A stretch of DNA of 64,000 nt from Macrotrachela quadricornifera (Eukaryota; Rotifera; Eurotatoria; Philodinida; Philodinidae), in the NCBI GenBank assembly GCA_022393335.1, contig JAJEKB010021303.1, positions 620,148 to 684,147 of the forward strand, given 5' to 3'. Shown here one piece after another: positions 56,300-64,000 of the stretch. Each line of letters begins with the position of its first letter. Positions within the stretch are counted from its first letter, which is position 1. The notes beneath the pieces are model-generated. The model was not told the DNA's origin and made no database searches. It saw only the letters and a program-made list of their open reading frames with translations. The translations under genes were made by a program, and so were the position numbers.

Positions 56300-59200
56300 A
56301 AATATCATCATCATTTTCCTCCCTTCTGATCATAAAGTTACAAGTTGGGACCTATGTAATAAGAATTAATTAATCATGGTTAGTTATACTTAATTTAAAA
56401 CTTATATTAATGTTTTTCAGATATTTTCCGCTACAAAACTTGTTTTTGTACAAAAATATGTCATGTATTGTATAATGCAATGTAATATCTAAAAAAACAG
56501 TAGGAAAAAATGTCAATATTTAAATAATTATTAATTATAGTTAATCAATTAGTGTATGGTAGTCGAATAGAACCAATGAACTTTTGTTAAGACATTGTTA
56601 TATATTAAGGATGATCATTTATGTAAAGAGAGTTGATCGATAAGTTTATAGCCAAGTTTTATTTGTCTACGATCAGCACTAACAACTATATCGTGCTTTA
56701 CATTTTAATTCTGTAAGGACTGCACGACATAGCTTTTGTGAAGGTCACATCTTTTTTCAAAGAAAAATAATGAGTGTAAGTTTTACGTCGAGGTTTTTCC
56801 AGCTCCCTCCTTAGATCCCATTACAGATACATCCATCGCAAACACCTTCCCATTGCAACAGACATGATATAATAAATGATTCTTGTGATTTACTATCGTT
56901 CTCTTTCACTCTAAAGCTTTGCTGCAAACATAAATCTATCAATGTAGAGTAATAACATTATAAAAAAATTTACAGTGATACAGCTTCTAGCTTGTGTGAA
57001 TATGCAAGTTTCACATTTTAGCCCTAAAAAAGCTGTGCTGACAAGCGTTTTAAAATCTCTAAACATATTTAAACTAACTTGAAACTTGGAAAAAAATGGC
57101 TAATTGATTATAACATAGACAAGACGATTCACTAATGAATTGACATGCATTTTAATGACCATTCTTCCATTATTCTTTCGATTGAATATGCAAGAAAATG
57201 CTATAATGTGCAAAAAACGAAACATTTGCATCAATTTTGCATAAACATGTATGAATACATCGAAATCTTTTTCCAAACTCAAGTTTTTAACATATATACC
57301 TTACTGTAGCAGATGAGTTTCTTCACTATGAAAACGTTTTCTTACATTAGCAATGCGATAAAACTGAGAGGAACAACGATGATCTGACAGATAAGAGACA
57401 TGTATATGCATGAAAGCTAATAGCTATTGGACACTTAAAAAAATAAACAAGTTCTTTCAGTCAGTATAATGCATTCTTTTACATGTAAGCTCATCTTTAA
57501 CGAGCAATACAAAAATAGCTAAAGTCTTGCACGTTGTTCTATGTCTACCACAAAATTTTAAAAATGTATAGCGATACTGAATTGTATGAGTGATGTTTTT
57601 TACAAACACTATTTTATAGTATTGATATGAAGAATTCGGTGAAGTTTTATTCATGTTACAAGTAAACACACTAATCAACTTGACACTTATACACATAATG
57701 ATGTATGTCTTGTATGAATACAGACGGATATTGCAGAGCACACACCAATATCCACGTCTAAACAACTGAACGCATGATTGTCAATGTTACTATTTCTGCG
57801 TAATCACTACACAAGAAACATGACTGCGCCTTAAATATAGTTGTTCAATCAAAAATTTTAGGTTGAAATGAAAGCTAACCTATTCCATAGAACAATATTT
57901 TTTGGGCATATAAGCAAATTTTTAAACCTAACGAATGAATACTGGGTGGAATATAATAATTCCACTAATAGCATTTAACACATCTAAGGTTAATATTATT
58001 GATTGAGCACAAACGGACTTAGTTCTCATGCAGTGACTCTTAGAATTTCGCGCGCAACAAACACATATGCATCTGATGGATCACTTCTACATGTTTTCAT
58101 ACACGCTACAACGTTCAGACGTACCTTGTCTTCTGTTTTATGACGAGCTTCTGTAGGTTTTTAGCTTTCTGGAGATGGCGATCTGCAGAGGATTTTTTAT
58201 TATCAGAAGCAGAAAGCCGCGGCCGGTTTCAGACTCTTAGGAATAGACTCGAAAATGATATCCTTATACGCGCAATTCTATAATCAAACGACATTCTGAA
58301 TAAAATGTTCAAGTCAGGGACATAATCCTAGTTTTCTGCTTTGATAAGGCAAAGGAGCGTAATTCTTTTTTATCGTATTTTGATCAGTCAAAAAAGCCAA
58401 ATTTTCAAAAGTAGGGCGGGGGAAGGTAAATTTCTTTTTCTCTATTAATTTTTCGAAACAGAGGAAGCGCTACGACTCACGCACCGTCCTCCTATGTATG
58501 CTTCGGGTTCGAGTAATACATACCTTGCTTTGTAATGAAATGAAAGATAATCAAACTTGTTTGGTCTAGTCATCTGTCTTCTTCTAGTGACAACAACAGC
58601 AAGTTTTATCAACATGCACATGTTTCTTGCACAACTACATGTAACTACTACTACTGATAAGAGCTTACTTTTCACACAGGCCAAGTAAAAAATGCTAATA
58701 TAAAGACCAACAAATATAAATTTTAATATCTCTTTTTGCATGAACTTTTCCATTCAGATTGACTGAAGTTTTTCATATGTATTTACAAATTTTCAATATG
58801 GAATAATTGTACTCTATTTTTTCTCTGGAAAATAATATTGAAAACTGCTCAAGTAAGAAAAAAATGAGTAGAGATAACCGACATGACTAGTTCGAAATAT
58901 CCGCATTATACATCAGGTCTAGCCTGAAATGTTCTTCGAATAGGTCTGTACGCATCCAGAATATTCTTGAACTCATGCAGAAAAAGAAAATAAAAAAATA
59001 GATTTGAATACTTAACCTGACAGTATTCAAAATCGAACGGGTATCCTAACAGCAGACTAGGACAATGAGATAGACTGACGTCATTTTATACAGTTTAAAT
59101 CACAGATAAGATCTCTTCCTTCCATCAGACAACTGAAAATCAGTCGATATCAAATGAATTTTACTAGCCGGAAACGTCTTCAATAGTTATCAGAACTAAT

Positions 59201-60260
59201 CTAAAGTATTATCTGCAATCTTTATGAACTAGTCCTTTTTTAAAGAATATTGTCATATCCATCGGACATGATACATACTGTTTTCTTCTTCATGCATTTG
59301 TTTCGCAGTCATACTCCTCTTACATATGTATATGTCACAGGCAAAATTTGTTTTTAACGAGGCGCGAAACTACGAAATGATTTGTATATTAATAAATGTG
59401 TTTTTTGTAACAAACATTTTGAGCGAATCGGCATCGTAAAATGATATTGGAAAATATTTTTATAAACAAACAATCATTCACTGTTTCAGTCGAACTAGTG
59501 TCTCTTGCTAAGTATAAAGTTAAACTTTAACTTACGATTCTATTCACTTTTCGTTTTTTTTTGAGTCGGTGAATAGATTTCAGTTGAGATCACTGATGAA
59601 CTCTACATCATCCTAGGCTTTAATAGATTTTAATAGAAAACACTGGCAATCTCTACAACTTCCTAAACTTGAATAGATTTTAATAGAGTACTAACGATCT
59701 CTAGGTTTGAAATAATTATACATTTTCCACGTTTTCCTACTCTCTGCTCTATATATATCATAGATATTCAGTAATAATAGGTAGTCTGAAACAGATTAAA
59801 AACACTCTTCACAATCTCTGCTCGTCTCGCAGCCACCTGCTCTAAATAAATTATAAGAATAAGGTTATTATAGCAACTGTCGTGAAACAGACTATAAGAA
59901 TAAATTTAAAATCTTAATCATTAAATCCTTCCTTCTTTTTTTGGTCGGAAGAGTAATTTCTATAGATGTAAGAAAGATAAATGTGTTTCGGTCAGATGAT
60001 CAAATCTATCAATATTTCCTTTAGAACAAACACAATCACAATCTTAAAAAAGTCTTTTACTCTTTTTTGGTCTACACAGAAAACTATAGATTCTTAAATT
60101 AAAATAAATTCTATCAAATAAACTCGCGCACCCTAGAACTTCTTGTACTAGATTATATTTGAATAGGAGACATTAGCGAGCTCTACAATTTCATATAGTT
60201 TAACTGAAATCAATATACATTGTTAGCGAACTCTAAATTTTGATATGAAGAGTGTATTAT
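56300..60260. other. Long gene-poor stretch
   Basis: No protein domain recognised in any frame. It holds a CRE octamer at 59076-59083 and a degenerate repeat of about 52 bases with TTTAATAGATTTTAATAG near 59620 and 59672. A 102-codon minus-strand frame at 58445-58753 is cysteine-rich but unassigned. Confidence 0.5.
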
Positions 60261-60271
60261 GATCAAGGGGG

Positions 60272-60327
60272 AAAAAGCGCGACTTCAGTACTTCGAAGTA
60301 CGGTGAAGTACTGAAGTCGCGCTTTTT
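60272..60327. repeat. Perfect 23-bp inverted repeat
   Basis: Arms 60272-60294 and 60305-60327 are exact complements (AAAAAGCGCGACTTCAG... and its complement), with a 10-base loop that extends the pairing through a further ACTTCGAAGT palindrome. The left arm is A-rich outside and the right arm T-rich outside, terminator-like in form, though no gene ends here. Confidence 0.75.
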
Positions 60328-60329
60328 TG

Positions 60330-61462
60330 CTTATGTTGTTGATTAATTAATAAATTTTGCTAGTGCCATAGGACTTTTGATCATTTTTCAAGCATGTAAA
60401 TGAGTGGATGCAGTAATATGTCTTTAAAAGTTGTGATGAAGCAATTGAAAACCTCTCTACCCCTTTCAATATTGTTCTTACATTTTTGTTCGGAAAAAGT
60501 TTTGAGCCATCCCTGACTATATGATGCTCCAGCATCAACACGTCGAATAAACAATAATGAAATCATTTTTTGGCGACATAATAAACGTTACCTACCTCCT
60601 CGATTTAAATTCGTATTATATGTCTTATAGTATGCCATTATTATCAGTGATTGAACTTAATTTAAATTGAAAAACTTTCAACGAAAAAACACAGCACAAA
60701 AGTAACTGTTATTTATTTTCGAATAGTTTCAGCATCGAAAATGAATGTATAGAACAAAAAATGATAAAAAAAAAAGCAAAACAATCATATGGGTCTGAGC
60801 AACGTATATTAAAATGTACTTTTAAAATGAATTCTTTATCTTATTAATTTTCAATTAATATGTTTTTGTTTATCAAAAAAGCTAGTAAGACTAAGAATAT
60901 TAATCATTTAAAAGTACATGTAGATACACCCTTATTTCACCTAATACATGTTAAAGCAAGAACATCCATATCTATTCATTTTGTGATTATTGATCAGATA
61001 CAATACAAAACATTGAATACAACGCTAATAATATGTTTATTACGATTTTTTACCGTTGTATCACGTGTATAAATACACAGAAGAAAAAGAGAGGTATCAA
61101 AATAATACGCTAAAGTAGTAAAAAGAAAGAAAATGAATACAATCGTAGTATTTATATTATATTTATTTTCATTCTCTCATATTTTTCTACCTTCATTATA
61201 TGTGTCATATCATAACCATGTAATATTCCATGCAAAACAAATATATACACTTAAAATAGAAGTGTTCAATATTATTGATTAATGATAATAATAAAAAAAT
61301 AACGGTATCGTGTCCGTTAGTTCGAAACTTTTTGTTATTATTATTTACGAGGTATTCATTTTAAAAACATTAGAGTAAGTAAATATTCGTTAATCAAATT
61401 CTTAAAATATAATTTATAATAAAGCATAATTTTGTTTTATTTTATAGATCAAAACAGAATCG
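60330..61462. other. Upstream region of the FG-GAP gene
   Basis: AT-rich, no coding exon recognised. A splice acceptor (TTTTATAG, 61439-61446) just before the ATG at 61463 implies an untranslated 5' exon in this stretch. Confidence 0.4.
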
Positions 61463-64000
61463 ATGGATATTGTCAATGAAATACATTCAAGTGTATCTTC
61501 AAATCAAGAACAATATTCTTCTGCTCATTCTAACATACCTCTCAATCCGAGTCCAAGTGTTTTAGATCTGGAAATAAATTCTATTAATGATGATAATATA
61601 TCAAGATGTGATAGCATTTCATTAACACCGTACAAATCTCTATTTTTAATAAAAATAAAATAAATATTTATCTTTTACAGGAAAATTTCTCATCAAAAAT
61701 TCTCATCACCTATCACAATTACCATTATACTTACTTTATTTACAATTACATTAACAACGATTGCAATTATTGTAGTTTGTTTAACTTCAGTAGAAAAAAG
61801 TAAGTTATCATTTGATTCACTGAAAAATCATCAAAGAGATACTCCTCTCTTTAAAACAAATGTTATAATTATATTTATTTTTAGCTACAGCATGCCAAAC
61901 TACTTTTCACCCGCAAGTAGATGATTCATTGGGCTATGATTCACGACCTCGTTCACTCGATATTGGTGATTTTAATAGAGATAATAATTTAGATATTGTT
62001 GTTACAGATTCTGCAAGAGATAGTATAGGGATATTCTTTGGTAATGGTAATGGAACATTTTCAAATCAAATAATATATCCAACTGGTCTTGGATCTCGTC
62101 CTTATTCAATTGTCGTTAATAATTTTAATCAAGATAATTTACTTGATATTGCTGTTGCTAATTATGGAACAAATAATATAGGAATATATTTTGGAGAAGA
62201 TAATGGAAATTTTACTAATTATACATTATTTTCAACTGGTAGTTCACGTCCATTATTAATTACTGTTGGAGATTTCAATAATGATAATAAAACAGATCTA
62301 GTCGTTGTTAATTATGGTACTAATAGTATTGGTATATATCTTGGACATGGTAATGGAACTTTTTCAAATGAAATATTTCATTTTATGGGATATGATTCTA
62401 TACCATATTCAGTAGCCATTGGTGATTTTGATCACAATAAAATATTAGATTTAGCTGTTGTTAACTATGGAACCAATAATATAGCTATTCTTTTTGGATA
62501 TGGTAATGGAAGTTTTATGATTCCAATATTATATACTACTAATATTGGATCACAACCATCTTCAATTGCTATTGCTGATTTTAATAATGATAATGAACTT
62601 GATTTAGTTGTGGCTAATTATGGTACAAATAATATTGGGATATTTTTTGGTCATTATAATGGAACATTTAATGCACAAAAAACATTTTTTCTTACTAATC
62701 AATCTCATCCACAATATGTTACTATAGGTGATTTGAATAACGACAGTCAAAGTGATATTGTTATTATTGATTCAATAAATTCATATGTACATATTCTTCC
62801 AGGATATGGCGATGGAACATTTTCAAATTTAACTACTTATATAACGGATTCTATTGATATTACATTAACAGCAGTGGTTGGCGATTTTAATAATGATAAA
62901 CAATCAGATATTGCTGTTATTAATTATGGAACAAATCATGTATTAATTCTTATTGGATATTCAACAGAATATTCTGTTATGCAAACAGAAATTTCCGTTG
63001 GATATAATTCTAATCCATCATCGATTGCCCTTGGTGATTTCAATGATGATCAATACTTAGATATTGTTGTTACTAAACTTACTACTAATAGTATAGGAGT
63101 ACTTTTAGGATATGGAAATGGAAGTTTTCATACAGAAATATCATATTCACTTCAAAATGGATCAACTCCACATTCTATCTGTGTAGGTGATTTTAATAAT
63201 GATAATCGAAGTGATTTAGCTGTTGCTAATTATGGTACACATACTGTTAGTATTCTTCTTGGATATGGTAATGGAAGTTTTATTGAAGTAGAAACATATT
63301 CAACTGGATTTGAAGCTTTTCCAATATTTGTTACTGTAGGTGATTTCAATAATGATTATGTATTAGATCTTGCTGTTGCTAATTTTCGTATTGATAATGT
63401 TGCTATTTTTATTGGATATGGTAATGGAAGTTTTGCTGATTTAGTAACATATTCAACTGAATCAGGTTCTGATCCTAGTGCAATTGTTGTTGCTGATTTT
63501 AATAATGATACTCAATTAGATCTTGCTATTGCTAATTCTGAAAATAGTAATGTTGGAATATTATTTGGAAATGGTGATGCAACTTTTAGAAAAATCATTA
63601 CTTATTCAACAGGATTTCAATCTCATCCAGATTCAATTACTACTGGTTATCTTAATAATGATTATTGGTTAGATATTGTTATTGCAGATTCAACATCTGA
63701 TTATGTTGCTGTTCTTCTTGGATATGAAAATGGAACATTTAGAGAAGCAATTAAATATACAGATCACTCATTTTCAAATCCAACTGGAATTATTTTAGGT
63801 GATGTTAATTATGATAATCATCTCGATATTATTGTTATTAATTTTGGTACTGATAATGTTGGTATTCTTGTAGGAAATGAAAATGGATCTTTTGTTTTAA
63901 GTATGTCTTATCCACTTATTTCTGGTGCTGGTCCTAAAGGTGTTGTTATTGCTGATTTTAATAATAATACTCGATGGGATATTGTTGTTGTTGAATCAGG
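61463..64000 (+). CDS. Type II membrane FG-GAP/VCBS-repeat protein, 5' part
   Basis: Exon 1 61463-61629 (polar cytoplasmic tail of about 55 residues), 51-bp intron, exon 2 61681-61799 with one membrane helix (ITITIILTLFTITLTTIAII), 85-bp intron, exon 3 from 61885 open to the window end. All junctions keep frame (phases 2 and 1). Exon 3 encodes at least 14 tandem repeats of about 50 residues with the signature IxVGDFNNDNxLDLAVANYGTNNxGIxxGYGNGTF. The DFNNDNxxDL loop is the calcium-binding element of FG-GAP repeats, seven of which make an integrin-alpha-type propeller, so two propellers or a longer stack are possible. Predicted topology puts the repeats outside the cell, suiting adhesion or ligand binding. 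Sequons (NGT, NGS) are frequent. The stop codon lies beyond the window. Confidence 0.93.

Noticed and set aside
58445..58753. Cysteine-rich 102-codon frame
   Set aside because: No regular cysteine spacing, no homology I recognise, poor start context; likely chance.

Overview
The window is AT-rich eukaryotic DNA with short GT-AG introns (about 41-85 bp, a few longer), one gene per transcript, and many mobile-element relics. The protein repertoire is what bdelloid rotifer genomes are known for: NHL-repeat and FG-GAP-repeat proteins, arginine-type ADP-ribosyltransferases, a caspase-like protease, an RNF213-like protein, MULE and Tc1/mariner relics and a possible bacterial fragment. I infer a bdelloid rotifer (Rotaria or a relative); the genus is a guess. 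No tRNA, rRNA or CRISPR array was recognised.

Layout. 0.3-8.9 kb is one very large foldback-like element. It has imperfect inverted ends, TA-flanked CACTGTAAAA termini, related 51-bp and 53-bp arrays in opposite orientation near its two ends, a long T-rich array of about 80-bp units, and a nested 773-bp inverted-repeat element. 9-14 kb is non-coding with dispersed repeats and a GC-rich palindromic island. 14.2-15.0 kb (-) encodes a tandem BTB/T1 protein. 15.6-20.5 kb is repeats, a 270-bp hairpin element and a dead MULE transposase. 21.5-22.4 kb (-) is an NHL-repeat protein. 24-27 kb is a cluster of miniature elements. 29.1-30.7 kb (-) is an ART+TPR gene with one premature stop. 32.7-33.6 kb holds two transposase relics. 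33.9-35.9 kb (-) is a broken dynamin/Mx-like GTPase. 38.5 kb (-) is a small secreted orphan protein. 41.0-42.0 kb (+) is a P-glycoprotein nucleotide-binding-domain fragment. 44.1-45.9 kb (-) is a second, secreted NHL protein. 49.9-51.7 kb (+) is an ART-caspase fusion, followed at 52.25-52.8 kb (+) by a jacalin-like lectin. 54.3-55.8 kb (-) is an orphan RNF213-type C-terminal region. 56-61 kb is nearly empty, with CRE motifs and a perfect hairpin. 61.5 kb to the window end (+) is a membrane-anchored FG-GAP-repeat protein that continues beyond the window.

Functional reading (inference). Intact genes are mainly extracellular or recognition beta-propellers and lectins, plus signalling/effector proteins (ART, caspase-like). 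The decayed ones (Mx-like dynamin, MDR pump, RNF213 piece, one ART) belong to families often tied to defence or stress. With dense transposon debris this looks like a fast-turnover accessory region rather than a conserved housekeeping block. The most unusual items are the giant foldback element, the ART-caspase fusion, the palindrome-array miniature element, and a tendency for premature stops to fall where tryptophan is expected.
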